27,086 bases of DNA from an uncultured Eubacterium sp. (GCA_934512155.1 CAKSWS010000020.1:1-27086); one strand, 5' to 3'. Counted from the stretch's first letter, positions 1-8,203 are shown. Notes: generated from the sequence alone by a model not told the origin. Made by a program: numbers and translations.

Positions 1-634
1 ATGAAGAAATTTGGGTAGGTTTTGTATCGCTCATAAACCACATCATTAAATCTATATCATGGCAGCATTTTGCAAGTAGCATTGATGTGTGGCATTTGTT
101 TGAATTTGCCCATTTCCCTCTGATATAAGATGTTGAAAGATGGTGATAGCTAACATGCTCTGTCATCTGAATATTAATAATATCTCCTAATTCTCCGTTT
201 GTAATTCTTTCTTTAATGCTGTAGTAGAAAGGAGTATATCTTAAAACATGGCAAATCATAACTTTGTTGCCGTTTTCTTTAACGCAGTCAACAAGTTTAC
301 GCATTTCATCTTCATTAACTGCAAAAGGTTTTTCAAGCAACATGTCATATCCGACTTTAAGTAGAGGAATGGATGTTTCAACGTGCTGTTCGTCCATTGT
401 GCCGTTAATTATTGCATCAGCAAGCTTTCCTTTTTTTGCAAGTTCGTATGCATTTTCAAAGCACATATCTTCACTAAAGTTAAAATATTCGGCACATTTT
501 TTTCTTCTTATTGGGTTAGGGTCGGCAACACCCACGATTTTTAAATCTTCCGGGTTTGTTTTTGCAAGTTTACTGTAAACAAATGCACGGTGTCCTGCAC
601 CCACAATTATTGCTGTAACTGGTTTTTTGCTCAT
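1..634 (-). CDS. Gfo/Idh/MocA-family oxidoreductase, 5' part (gene runs off left edge)
   Basis: This is the N-terminal 211 codons of a probably cytoplasmic NAD(P)-dependent oxidoreductase acting on sugars or sugar-like alcohols; the exact substrate cannot be told. Translating the minus strand gives a Rossmann start with the dinucleotide loop GAGHRA at residues 12-17, the family lysine motif EKPFAVN at 101-107 and a CHDID motif at 191-195, where Gfo/Idh/MocA enzymes keep a catalytic His/Asp region. The start at 634 (MSKKPV) is chosen because AAAGGA lies 8 nt upstream; an in-frame ATG at 643 overlaps that ribosome site and is less likely. The frame stays open to the window edge, so the C-terminal half is missing only because the window ends. 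It is divergent from the ABC exporter and has its own promoter. Confidence 0.88.
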   Translation of the reverse strand, partial: MSKKPVTAIIVGAGHRAFVYSKLAKTNPEDLKIVGVADPNPIRRKKCAEYFNFSEDMCFENAYELAKKGKLADAIINGTMDEQHVETSIPLLKVGYDMLLEKPFAVNEDEMRKLVDCVKENGNKVMICHVLRYTPFYYSIKERITNGELGDIINIQMTEHVSYHHLSTSYIRGKWANSNKCHTSMLLAKCCHDIDLMMWFMSDTKPTQISS

Positions 635-663
635 TTTCTTCATCCTTTTTTTTATTTTTTATA

Positions 664-692
664 ATTATATACCTAAAATCGTGTAAGTTCAA
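664..692 (-). promoter_or_regulatory. Sigma-A promoter of the Gfo/Idh/MocA gene
   Basis: Read on the minus strand, TTGAAC (687-692) and TATAAT (664-669) are separated by exactly 17 nt, about 30 nt upstream of the ATG at 634. This is a near-consensus vegetative promoter. Confidence 0.75.
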
Positions 693-703
693 CATTTTAT
701 TTG

Positions 704-732
704 TTGACATGCAGATTATAATGTTCTAAAAT
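704..732 (+). promoter_or_regulatory. Sigma-A promoter of the ABC exporter operon
   Basis: TTGACA (704-709), a 17-nt spacer and TAAAAT (727-732), 28 nt before the ATG at 761. The -35 boxes of this and the divergent minus-strand promoter are only about 11 nt apart, so the two could compete or share a regulator. Confidence 0.75.
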
Positions 733-760
733 CTCTTTAATAAAATTTATTAGGTGAATT

Positions 761-2476
761 ATGAAAAGTTTGTTGAAGTATTTAAAAAACTATAAAATTG
801 AATCGGTTTGTGCACCGTTATTTAAAATGCTGGAAGCAATTTTTGAACTTGTAGTTCCACTTGTTATTGCTTCTGTAATCGATAAAGGTATTGGCACAGG
901 TAATACAAAATTTATTTTTCAACGCTGCGGCATATTGGTTTTGCTTGCCGTTGTTGGTATGATTGCCGCAATTACCGCACAGTATTTTGCTGCAAAAGCC
1001 GCTACCGGATTCGGCAGGGAATTAAGACACAGTATTTTTGATAAAATCCAAAGTTTGTCGTTTTCAGAGCTTGATGCTGTGGGAACTTCTAAACTTGTAA
1101 CAATTCTTTCCAACGATTCAAATCAGGTCCAAAACGGGGTAAATATGGTTCTTCGTTTATTTTTGCGAAGCCCGTTTATAGTTTTCGGCGCAATGATAAT
1201 GGCATTTACGGTTGACGTAAAATGTGCCTTGGTCTTTTTGTGTGCAATTCCGATTTTATCGTTAATCGTTTTTGGAATTATGGCTTATACAATACCAAAG
1301 TACAGGCAGGTTCAAAACAACTTAGACACTATTACCTTAAAAACAAGAGAAAACTTGTCAGGTGCAAGAGTTATTCGTGCATTTACACAAGAGAATAACG
1401 AAATTAATTCTTTCGTAGAAAGCAATAAAGCACTTTCACACCTTCAAAAAGCAGTTGGCAGAATTTCCGCATTAATGAATCCGGTAACGTATGTAGTTAT
1501 TAATGTTGCCGTTGTTGTTCTTGTGTATTGCGGTGCATTAAGAGTAAACTCAGGCAATTTAACTCAAGGTCAGGTAGTGGCTCTTTATAACTATATGAGC
1601 CAAATACTTGTTGAACTAATTAAACTTGCCAATTTAATAGTTACAATAACAAAAGCTCTTGCCTGTGCATCTCGAATTGAAAAAGTTTTAAAACTTAAAA
1701 ATTCATTGGAACATAACGGCAATAAATCGTTAAAAACAAATAATGCTGTTGATTTTTGCAATGTTTCTCTTAGGTATAACGGTGCAGGTGATGATTCTTT
1801 AACTAATATAAGTTTTTCGGCACCTAAAGGCAGTACCGTTGGTATAATTGGTTCAACAGGCAGCGGTAAATCAAGTCTTGTTTCTTTAATTCCGCATTTT
1901 TATGATGCTACAGCCGGTACAGTTTATGTTAATGGCAGAGATGTTAAATCTTATAATGACGACGAGCTTAGAAGTAAAATAGGTGTTGTTTTGCAAAAAG
2001 CGGCATTGTTTAAAGGTTCCGTCAGAGAAAATCTAAAATGGGGAAGATCCAGTGCTACAGATGAGCAAATGGAAAAGGCACTTGATAAAGCTCAAGTTTT
2101 GTCGGTTGTTAATGAAAAGGGTGGTCTTGACGCACAAATATCTCAAAACGGTTCAAATTTGTCAGGCGGTCAAAAGCAACGTCTTTCTGTTGCACGAGCT
2201 CTTGTACGTGAGCCTGAAATTCTGATTTTTGATGACAGTGCATCTGCTCTTGATTTTGCAACAGAGGCTAAATTAAGAAAAGAAATTTACAATCTTGATT
2301 ATAATCCTACCGTATTTATTGTCAGTCAAAGGGCGTCGTCTGTTATGACTGCCGATAATATAATAGTTCTTGACGACGGCGAGATTGTCGGTCAGGGTAC
2401 TCATGCTCAACTTCTTGAGAATTGTGAAGTGTATCAGGAAATTTATAATTCACAGTTCGGAAAGGAGGAAGCATAA
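761..2476 (+). CDS. ABC exporter half-transporter, degenerate-site subunit
   Basis: A 571-aa type IV ABC half-exporter: a transmembrane domain (about residues 15-300) followed by a nucleotide-binding domain. The motifs are Walker A GSTGSGKS (364-371), signature LSGGQ (467-471) and Walker B ILIFDD (487-492). The residue after the Walker B Asp is Asp492 where an active ATPase has the catalytic Glu, and the switch histidine is Gln523 (VSQR). This pair of changes is known from the degenerate half of heterodimeric exporters such as TM287/288 and BmrCD, so this subunit most likely pairs with the next gene product in the membrane. Substrate is unknown; drugs, lipids or peptides are possible. The ribosome site AGGTGA precedes the ATG. 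Its stop overlaps the next start by one base (TAATG), which implies translational coupling. Confidence 0.93.
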   Translation: MKSLLKYLKNYKIESVCAPLFKMLEAIFELVVPLVIASVIDKGIGTGNTKFIFQRCGILVLLAVVGMIAAITAQYFAAKAATGFGRELRHSIFDKIQSLSFSELDAVGTSKLVTILSNDSNQVQNGVNMVLRLFLRSPFIVFGAMIMAFTVDVKCALVFLCAIPILSLIVFGIMAYTIPKYRQVQNNLDTITLKTRENLSGARVIRAFTQENNEINSFVESNKALSHLQKAVGRISALMNPVTYVVINVAVVVLVYCGALRVNSGNLTQGQVVALYNYMSQILVELIKLANLIVTITKALACASRIEKVLKLKNSLEHNGNKSLKTNNAVDFCNVSLRYNGAGDDSLTNISFSAPKGSTVGIIGSTGSGKSSLVSLIPHFYDATAGTVYVNGRDVKSYNDDELRSKIGVVLQKAALFKGSVRENLKWGRSSATDEQMEKALDKAQVLSVVNEKGGLDAQISQNGSNLSGGQKQRLSVARALVREPEILIFDDSASALDFATEAKLRKEIYNLDYNPTVFIVSQRASSVMTADNIIVLDDGEIVGQGTHAQLLENCEVYQEIYNSQFGKEEA

Positions 2477-4224
2477 TGAGTAATAAAATTGTTATTAAAA
2501 AAGTATTGTCATATATCGGAAAATACAAGTTTTATTTACTGTTTTCAGTAATATTTGCTGCCGTATCTGTTGCGCTAACACTTTATGTACCTATTTTGGT
2601 GGGTAATGCAATAGACTGTATAATTGGTACAAATGATGTTGATTTTAATTCAATTACTTCAATATTGATTAATATTGTTATCACTGTTGCCGTAACTGCA
2701 GTTCTTCAATGGCTTATGAATGTTTTAAACAACAGAATTACTTTTAATGTTGTTCGTGATATGCGTGATAAAGCATTTAAGAAAATTGAAGTTTTGCCTT
2801 TTATATATCTTGATTCTCATTCAAACGGCGATATAGTAAGCAAAGTTATTTCAGATGCCGACCAATTTGCAGACGGCTTGCTTATGGGATTCACCCAGTT
2901 GTTTACAGGTGTTGTAACAATAATTGGTACACTTTGTTTTATGATTTCAATAAATGTTTGGATTGCTCTTATTGTTGTTGTTTTAACTCCCTTGTCTTTT
3001 GTTATTGCTAAATTTATTGCGAAAAGAACATATTCGATGTTTAAACTTCAAAGTGAAACAAGAGGCGAACAAACTGCTTTTATTGATGAAATGATAAATA
3101 ATCAAAAGGTAACCGAAGCGTATTCTCATAAAAAAGAAAATCTTGATAAGTTTGATGATATAAATAACAGACTTGCAAATTATTCTTTGCGTGCAACATT
3201 CTTTTCATCGATTACAAATCCTGCAACTCGATTTGTAAACAGCATTGTTTATGCAGCTGTTGCACTTTTCGGTGCTCTTCTGGCTGTAAAAGGAAACGGT
3301 GGAATTACAGTCGGTATGTTATCGTGTTTTTTGTCTTATGCAAATCAATATACAAAGCCATTCAATGAAATAAGCGGTGTAATTACTGAACTTCAAAATG
3401 CACTTGCCTGTGCCGGCAGACTTATTGAACTTATTGAAGAACAGGAAGTTGAACCCGACACCGAAGATAAGAAAGTTCTTGAAAATCCAAAAGGCAATAT
3501 TTTGGTTGAAAATGTGGATTTCAGTTATATTTCTGAAAAGAAACTTATAAAAAACTTAAATTTAAATATAAAAAGCGGTATGCGTATTGCTATTGTAGGT
3601 CCAACCGGTTGCGGCAAAACAACTCTTATTAACCTTCTTATGAAGTTTTACGATGTAAACAGTGGTAATATTTATGCTGACGGAATTAATTATAATAGCA
3701 TTAATGTAAATTCTCTCCGTTCTTCATTTGGTATGGTTTTACAGGATACTTGGCTTAAAACCGGCACAATTAAAGAAAATATTGCAATGGGAAAATCAAA
3801 TGCAACCGATGAAGAAATAATTGATGCGGCTAAAAAATCTTATGCACATTCATTTATTAAACGTTTGCCAAACGGTTATGATACTTTTATCGGAAGTGAC
3901 GGTGTCAATCTTTCCGGCGGTCAAAAACAGCTTCTTTGTATCACAAGGTTAATGCTTGTAAATCCGCCAATGTTAATACTTGATGAAGCCACATCAAGTA
4001 TTGATACAAGAACCGAAATTAAAATTCAAAAAGCATTTAATAATTTGATGCAGGGTAAAACAACATTTATTGTTGCTCACCGTTTGTCAACTATTAAAAA
4101 TGCAGATTTAATTTTGGTTATGAATAACGGCTCGGTAATTGAAATGGGTACTCATAATCAACTTTTAAATGCAAACGGTTTCTATTATAATTTGTATAAC
4201 AGCCAATTTGCAAATTTTGAATAA
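2476..4224 (+). CDS. ABC exporter half-transporter, consensus-site subunit
   Basis: A 582-aa ABC half-exporter with an N-terminal six-helix transmembrane domain (about 15-310) and a complete ATPase domain. Walker A GPTGCGKT is at 375-382, signature LSGGQ at 479-483, Walker B ends in D503-E504 with the catalytic Glu present, and the switch His is H535 (VAHR). It therefore supplies the competent Walker B/His set, complementing the degenerate Asp492/Gln523 subunit encoded just upstream; together they should form one heterodimeric exporter. The start ATG overlaps the upstream stop and is served by AAAGGAGG inside the end of the preceding gene. No regulator remains next to it, but the sequence directly downstream carries a response-regulator-like gene start, which may be what is left of one. 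Confidence 0.93.
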   Translation: MSNKIVIKKVLSYIGKYKFYLLFSVIFAAVSVALTLYVPILVGNAIDCIIGTNDVDFNSITSILINIVITVAVTAVLQWLMNVLNNRITFNVVRDMRDKAFKKIEVLPFIYLDSHSNGDIVSKVISDADQFADGLLMGFTQLFTGVVTIIGTLCFMISINVWIALIVVVLTPLSFVIAKFIAKRTYSMFKLQSETRGEQTAFIDEMINNQKVTEAYSHKKENLDKFDDINNRLANYSLRATFFSSITNPATRFVNSIVYAAVALFGALLAVKGNGGITVGMLSCFLSYANQYTKPFNEISGVITELQNALACAGRLIELIEEQEVEPDTEDKKVLENPKGNILVENVDFSYISEKKLIKNLNLNIKSGMRIAIVGPTGCGKTTLINLLMKFYDVNSGNIYADGINYNSINVNSLRSSFGMVLQDTWLKTGTIKENIAMGKSNATDEEIIDAAKKSYAHSFIKRLPNGYDTFIGSDGVNLSGGQKQLLCITRLMLVNPPMLILDEATSSIDTRTEIKIQKAFNNLMQGKTTFIVAHRLSTIKNADLILVMNNGSVIEMGTHNQLLNANGFYYNLYNSQFANFE

Positions 4225-4275
4225 TTTTAAGTAAATTTAAGGTTGCCGATTTATTGTAGATGTTGAGGTGATTTT

Positions 4276-4541
4276 ATGAGAATTTTACTTGCCGAAGTGC
4301 CGTAGGCGGCAGCGGAATGGCTCAAAACTTTTGTAATGATTCAACTCAATGCTCATTACTCATTAATTTAAGTGAATGGACACAGGATGAAGTCGTGGTA
4401 AAAAATTCAACCGGGGAAATTATTTTAACTTATGCTGTAAATAAAAAGTATGATTCTGTTGTTATCAGCAGCTCTGTTTTAAAACAAAATGAAACTTACA
4501 CAGTTAACGGTGAAGAAATAACAATAGGCTCGGTTATTTAA
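4276..4541 (+). pseudogene. Deletion scar: response-regulator start joined to a DUF4353-like C-terminus
   Basis: A good ribosome site (GAGGTGAT) precedes ATG 4276, which opens the peptide MRILLAEVP and then stops at TAG 4303-4305. MRILLAE is the usual opening of OmpR-type response regulators. In another frame, from about 4296, the sequence reads SAVGGSGMAQNF and runs through ATG 4317 to TAA 4541. That stretch resembles the C-terminal end of the carbohydrate-binding-domain protein family DUF4353 (Cthe_2159-like), including a Ser-Thr-Gln stretch, a central strand and a closing TYTVNGEEITIG. A Ser/Asn-rich reading frame continues past 4541 in a third frame, suggesting a second lesion. I read this as the remnant of a large internal deletion. 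The 74-aa open frame from 4317 has no ribosome site of its own and is unlikely to be a functional gene. Confidence 0.6.
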
Positions 4542-4591
4542 GTAATTCAACGCAAAACAGTACATCTAATAATGTAAATAATTCAGTTTCT

Positions 4592-4630
4592 GCCGAAAAA
4601 AGCAGTCAATTATATTCGGCTCGGTTTTTT
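4592..4630 (+). terminator. Possible rho-independent terminator downstream of the scar
   Basis: GCCGAA (4592-4597) can pair with TTCGGC (4615-4620) across a long loop, followed within 5 nt by six T residues (4625-4630). The large loop makes this a weak call. Confidence 0.4.
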
Positions 4631-4656
4631 ATATTTCTGCATTTAACATAAATTTG

Positions 4657-4685
4657 TTGACTTTTTATGGGAAACATTATAAAAT
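4657..4685 (+). promoter_or_regulatory. Sigma-A promoter of the zinc-ribbon membrane protein gene
   Basis: TTGACT (4657-4662), a 17-nt spacer and TAAAAT (4680-4685), 30 nt upstream of the ATG at 4716. The ribosome site AAGGGGTG lies between. Confidence 0.7.
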
Positions 4686-4715
4686 ATACCTTAGTTACTT
4701 ATAAGGGGTGTTTAT

Positions 4716-5651
4716 ATGGCAAGTTGCCCAAATTGCGGTAAAAAGTTGCATTTTTGGAATATTAAAGCCGAATGCAGTGGTTGTGGTGTTTCAATTCCTA
4801 ACTATAATTGGGTTGAAAGATTGGAAGAAGATAATATTAATGCGGAAAAATCTTTTGCTGTATTTAACAGAACACTTAACAGAATTAAGTATTCTTTGTT
4901 TGGTACAAAATTAAGAATTGCTAGACTTGTTTTAACGTTTTTACCGGCATTGGCATTTATTTTTCCTTGGGCTGCAGTTAAAAGCGATGAAAATTCTTTC
5001 GCTTTAACTCTCCTTTCGTTTGACGGTTCTAAATCGGCAATAGATATGCTGCTTCAGTTATTTAAGAAAATGTCATTGCTTTCTGCAAATATGGGGTTTG
5101 AAGGCAGTTCAGGTCCTGTTAAATATATGTTTATAGGTTTAATATTCTATTTTGCGTCGGCACTGTTTATTGTGATTGCCTTTCTTTTAAACATAATTAT
5201 GTGTAAAAAGCCTAAAACAAAATCAACAGTTGTGTTTGATGTATTTTCAATCGCATTTTCAATAGTCTCTGTAGTAATGTTTTTTTTGGCAGGAGGTTTT
5301 AATCAATCACTTGTTGCTTTTTCATTTGGCGAATTTAGCGCTTATAATTTCTCTTCTGGCTTATCTTGGGGTTACATTCCCGGTGTTATTTTGTTTTTGA
5401 TTGCTATGGGAATCAACATTGCTGTTGCAGTTGCACCGGCTAAAACAGACGAACAGCTTGAAAACGAACGTATAGCAAAGGTTGAAGCAAAGGAAGCAAA
5501 GGAAAAAGAAGACGAACTTCGTAAAATTAAAGAACGTGAAGAAGCTGCAAAAGCTTACGAAGAAGAACAAAAACAAATTATTGCCGAGGCTAAACGTAAA
5601 GTTGCTGAAAAGAAGACAAAGGAAGAAGCCAAAGCTAAAAAGAAAAAATAA
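4716..5651 (+). CDS. Zinc-ribbon, four-helix membrane protein with charged C-terminal coiled coil
   Basis: I do not recognise a named family for this 311-aa protein. It opens with a short zinc ribbon, two CxxC knuckles at Cys4/Cys7 and Cys20/Cys23. Four hydrophobic segments follow at about 67-88, 136-162, 172-192 and 218-240. The last 65 residues (about 246-311) are almost entirely Lys, Glu, Ala and Arg, predicted to form one long helix or coiled coil ending in a poly-lysine tail. With four membrane passes, both the zinc ribbon and the tail should lie on the cytoplasmic face. The gene is monocistronic, framed by its own promoter and a strong terminator. A role as a membrane scaffold or nucleic-acid or ribosome tether is only a guess from the basic tail. 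Confidence 0.85.
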   Translation: MASCPNCGKKLHFWNIKAECSGCGVSIPNYNWVERLEEDNINAEKSFAVFNRTLNRIKYSLFGTKLRIARLVLTFLPALAFIFPWAAVKSDENSFALTLLSFDGSKSAIDMLLQLFKKMSLLSANMGFEGSSGPVKYMFIGLIFYFASALFIVIAFLLNIIMCKKPKTKSTVVFDVFSIAFSIVSVVMFFLAGGFNQSLVAFSFGEFSAYNFSSGLSWGYIPGVILFLIAMGINIAVAVAPAKTDEQLENERIAKVEAKEAKEKEDELRKIKEREEAAKAYEEEQKQIIAEAKRKVAEKKTKEEAKAKKKK

Positions 5652-5654
5652 TTT

Positions 5655-5680
5655 AAAAGCGCCTTTTACGGCGCTTTTTT
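5655..5680 (+). terminator. Rho-independent terminator
   Basis: A nine-base stem, AAAAGCGCC (5655-5663) with GGCGCTTTT (5670-5678), has a six-base loop and continues into a T run ending at 5680. It starts four bases after the stop codon of the zinc-ribbon gene. Confidence 0.9.
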
Positions 5681-5681
5681 G

Positions 5682-5710
5682 TTGTCAAAATCAAATGTAA
5701 ATGTTATAAT
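5682..5710 (+). promoter_or_regulatory. Sigma-A promoter of the flavin oxidoreductase gene
   Basis: TTGTCA (5682-5687), a 17-nt spacer and a perfect TATAAT (5705-5710), 28 nt before the ATG at 5739. It begins directly after the preceding terminator. Confidence 0.75.
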
Positions 5711-5738
5711 TAATTAATAATAAAATGGGGTAGTTTTT

Positions 5739-7811
5739 ATGGATTATAATATGCTTTTTTCTCCGATGAAAATCGGTAAAGTTGAAATTAAAAACAGAAT
5801 TGTCATGGCGCCGATGCTTATGGGATTCGGCAGGTTTAACGGCGACCCAACCGAAAAAATGATGAATTATTATGAGGAACGTGCCAAGGGCGGTACAGGC
5901 CTTATCATCACTGAAATTACAAGGGTTAACGATTTAACCGGTGCTTCTTCTTTTGGGCAACTTTCTGTTTCTAAAGATAGAAATATTAAACCGCTTTCAC
6001 AGCTTGCTTCAAGAATCCATCGCCACGGTGCAAAAATTTTTGTTGAGCTTCATCATCCAGGCAGGCAAAATGTTAATTTAATGGTTAATACAGTGCCGAT
6101 TTCTGTTTTATGCGATAAAATCATGCCAAACAATTCATATTCAAAATTATTGTTCGGTTCTATTGTTCCTATTGGCAAAAAAATGGTAGAAAAAGATTTG
6201 TTTTTTAAAACCGTAGGACCGAGTAAGTGCAACAGAAGTAAATTTTCCGAAAGTGCAAACAGAGGACTTTCGATAAAAGAAATAGAAAAAATTGAAAATC
6301 AGTTTGCCCAAGGTGCATTAAGAGTAAAAAAAGCAGGGTGCGACGGCGTTGAACTTCATGCCAGCCACGGTTATTTGATTCAGCAGTTTTTATCGCCTGA
6401 AACTAATCACAGAACCGATAAATACGGCGGTTCTCTTGAAAACAGAATGCGCTTTTTGCTTGAAATAATTGATAAAACACGTGCACTTTGCGGCAGCGAT
6501 TTTCCTATTATTGTTCGTTTAACCGTTGATGAAATGTATGATAAAATCGGAAAGCCCGATAATGGTTATTACCTTGATGAAGGCTTAAAAATGGCAAAAA
6601 TTCTTAATGATAAAGGAATAGATGCTATTGACGTTTCTTCTGCCGGATATGATACTTTTAATTATTGGCTTGAACCAACAACATTTGAATGCGGTTGGCG
6701 TAAAAATTTAGCCGCCGAAGTTAAAAAAGTTGTGGATATTCCTGTAATAGCCGCAAACTTGATTCGTTCCCCCAAACAGGCTGAAAAACAGCTTCAAGAT
6801 GGTATTCAGGATTTTGTTTCCTTAGGCAGACCTCATATTGCCGACCCTCATTGGGCTGAAAAAGTTCAAACAGGTAATGAAAATAAAATTAAGCGTTGTA
6901 TTTGTTGCCTTTATTGTTTTGAAAGTATGATGAAAGGCGCTTATATAGGTGATAACGGCCATTGTTCTGTTAATCCTTTTGTAGGTAAAGAAGATTTTGA
7001 ATTTTCGCAAAACGGCAATGGCAGAAACGTTGTAATTGTTGGTGCAGGCGTTGCCGGATTAACAGCCGCAGAACTTCTTGCAAAGCGAAATTTTAACGTT
7101 ACCGTGCTGGAAAAAAATTCTGTTGCCGGCGGTCAAATTAATCTTGCCGATAAGCCGCCTCATAAAGAAAAAATTCATTGGTGTGTTGAAGATTTGCTTG
7201 CCAACGTTCTTGATTTAGGTGTTGATATAAAATATAACACTTTTGCAAATAAATCGATGATTGATGCATATAATCCTGAAATTGTAATTATTGCCACAGG
7301 CGGAAACGCAGTTCATCCACAGGTATTTTCAGGTGAAAATGTTGTTACGGTAACTGAAATTTTAAATAAATCCGTTGAACCTAAAAATAAAAATATTTGT
7401 GTTATCGGTTCGGGTATGACTGGGCTTGAAACATCGGAACTTCTTTGTTCAAACGGCAATAAGGTTACCGTTGTTGAAATGGCAGATTCTGTTGCTCCCG
7501 GCGCATGGTTTCAAAATGTTGATGATGTTTTGCCTAAGCTGAAATCTGCAAATACCCGTTTTTTAACTTCAACAAAGTTGGCTTCTGTGTGTGAAAGCGG
7601 CATTCATGCTACAAATTTAAAAACAGGTGCAAATTTTAAAATTGATTGCGACTTGGTTGTGCTTTCAATGGGCGTTAAACCGGATAATGTGCTTTACAAC
7701 GAAATTAAAAACAGTTATAAGCAGGTAATCAACATAGGCGATTCCCAAAAAACAGGCAGAATTTATAATGCCACGGAAGATGCTTTTAATGCAGTAAAAA
7801 ATATTGAATAA
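5739..7811 (+). CDS. NADH:flavin oxidoreductase, OYE / 2,4-dienoyl-CoA reductase type (iron-sulfur flavoenzyme)
   Basis: This 690-aa cytoplasmic enzyme has the architecture of FadH, BaiCD and trimethylamine dehydrogenase. An Old Yellow Enzyme TIM barrel (about 1-370) binds FMN, a cysteine cluster binds an iron-sulfur centre, and an FAD/NAD(P) reductase domain follows (about 428-690). Visible marks are FSPMKIGKVEIKNRIV near the start, HASHGYL (207-213) with the active-site His and Tyr, the barrel signature DKYGGSLENR, cysteines 387, 389, 390, 393 and 409, the FAD loop GAGVAG (435-440) and a second dinucleotide loop GSGMTG (557-562). The cluster spacing differs slightly from FadH because an extra Cys sits at 389. 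Such enzymes reduce activated C=C bonds of enoates, bile-acid intermediates or other enones; the substrate here cannot be predicted. No terminator is seen before the copper promoter, which starts four bases after the stop. Confidence 0.93.
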   Translation: MDYNMLFSPMKIGKVEIKNRIVMAPMLMGFGRFNGDPTEKMMNYYEERAKGGTGLIITEITRVNDLTGASSFGQLSVSKDRNIKPLSQLASRIHRHGAKIFVELHHPGRQNVNLMVNTVPISVLCDKIMPNNSYSKLLFGSIVPIGKKMVEKDLFFKTVGPSKCNRSKFSESANRGLSIKEIEKIENQFAQGALRVKKAGCDGVELHASHGYLIQQFLSPETNHRTDKYGGSLENRMRFLLEIIDKTRALCGSDFPIIVRLTVDEMYDKIGKPDNGYYLDEGLKMAKILNDKGIDAIDVSSAGYDTFNYWLEPTTFECGWRKNLAAEVKKVVDIPVIAANLIRSPKQAEKQLQDGIQDFVSLGRPHIADPHWAEKVQTGNENKIKRCICCLYCFESMMKGAYIGDNGHCSVNPFVGKEDFEFSQNGNGRNVVIVGAGVAGLTAAELLAKRNFNVTVLEKNSVAGGQINLADKPPHKEKIHWCVEDLLANVLDLGVDIKYNTFANKSMIDAYNPEIVIIATGGNAVHPQVFSGENVVTVTEILNKSVEPKNKNICVIGSGMTGLETSELLCSNGNKVTVVEMADSVAPGAWFQNVDDVLPKLKSANTRFLTSTKLASVCESGIHATNLKTGANFKIDCDLVVLSMGVKPDNVLYNEIKNSYKQVINIGDSQKTGRIYNATEDAFNAVKNIE

Positions 7812-7815
7812 TAAC

Positions 7816-7844
7816 TTGACAGATACCCCTGGGGAGTATATAAT
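7816..7844 (+). promoter_or_regulatory. Copper-inducible promoter of csoR-copA
   Basis: TTGACA (7816-7821) and TATAAT (7839-7844) are 17 nt apart. Nearly the whole spacer is a CsoR-like operator, so bound repressor would block RNA polymerase directly. Confidence 0.85.
7823..7839. promoter_or_regulatory. CsoR-type operator 1 (within promoter spacer)
   Basis: ATACCCCTGGGGAGTAT is an inverted repeat of the CsoR class: AT-rich flanks around a C-run and G-run core. It fills the -35/-10 spacer. Assignment to CsoR is inferred from motif form and from the repressor gene immediately downstream. Confidence 0.75.
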
Positions 7845-7849
7845 TTAAA

Positions 7850-7866
7850 TACACCCCCGGGGTATA
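7850..7866. promoter_or_regulatory. CsoR-type operator 2 (around the transcription start)
   Basis: TACACCCCCGGGGTATA is a second C-run/G-run inverted repeat, centred about 27 nt downstream of operator 1 and just past the -10 box, where a bound repressor would overlap the expected transcription start. Confidence 0.7.
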
Positions 7867-7900
7867 TTTTTGTTTTAATTCGTATGAAAGGAAGATTATT

Positions 7901-8203
7901 ATGACAGATTGTTGCTGTGAATGTAAAAAAATGAAAAAGCGTGATGAGGCAGAGCATAAAAAATTAATAAACCGTTTAAGCAGAATTGAAGGTCAAATCA
8001 GGGGCATTAAAGGTATGGTTGAAAATGATGCCTATTGTACGGATATTATCAATCAAGTGTCTGCAGTTACAGCCGCTTTAAATGCATTTAATAAAGAATT
8101 GCTTTCTGAACATATTAAAACATGTGTTGCAGATGATATTAGAGCAGGCAAAGATGAAACTGTGGACGACCTTGTTGCTACTTTACAAAAATTAATGAAG
8201 TAA
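7901..8203 (+). CDS. csoR: Copper-sensing transcriptional repressor CsoR
   Basis: A 100-aa all-helical DUF156/CsoR-family repressor that releases its operator when it binds Cu(I). The copper ligands of the family, Cys-His-Cys, appear as Cys46, His71 and Cys75 with spacings of 25 and 4 residues, the same as in the Mycobacterium tuberculosis protein (36, 61, 65). The conserved stretch LINRLSRIEGQIRGIKGMV is at 22-40. The N-terminus has an extra cysteine cluster (Cys4, 5, 6 and 8) that could also bind metal. AAAGGA (7887-7892) precedes the ATG. Two CsoR-like operators lie in its own promoter and a copper ATPase follows, so autoregulation and control of copA are well supported. FrmR- or CstR-type sensing is less likely given the intact copper triad and the neighbour. 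Confidence 0.93.
   Translation: MTDCCCECKKMKKRDEAEHKKLINRLSRIEGQIRGIKGMVENDAYCTDIINQVSAVTAALNAFNKELLSEHIKTCVADDIRAGKDETVDDLVATLQKLMK

Noticed and set aside
264..578. Plus-strand open frame of 104 codons
   Set aside because: It lies antisense to the clear Gfo/Idh/MocA coding frame and has no ribosome site or family features.
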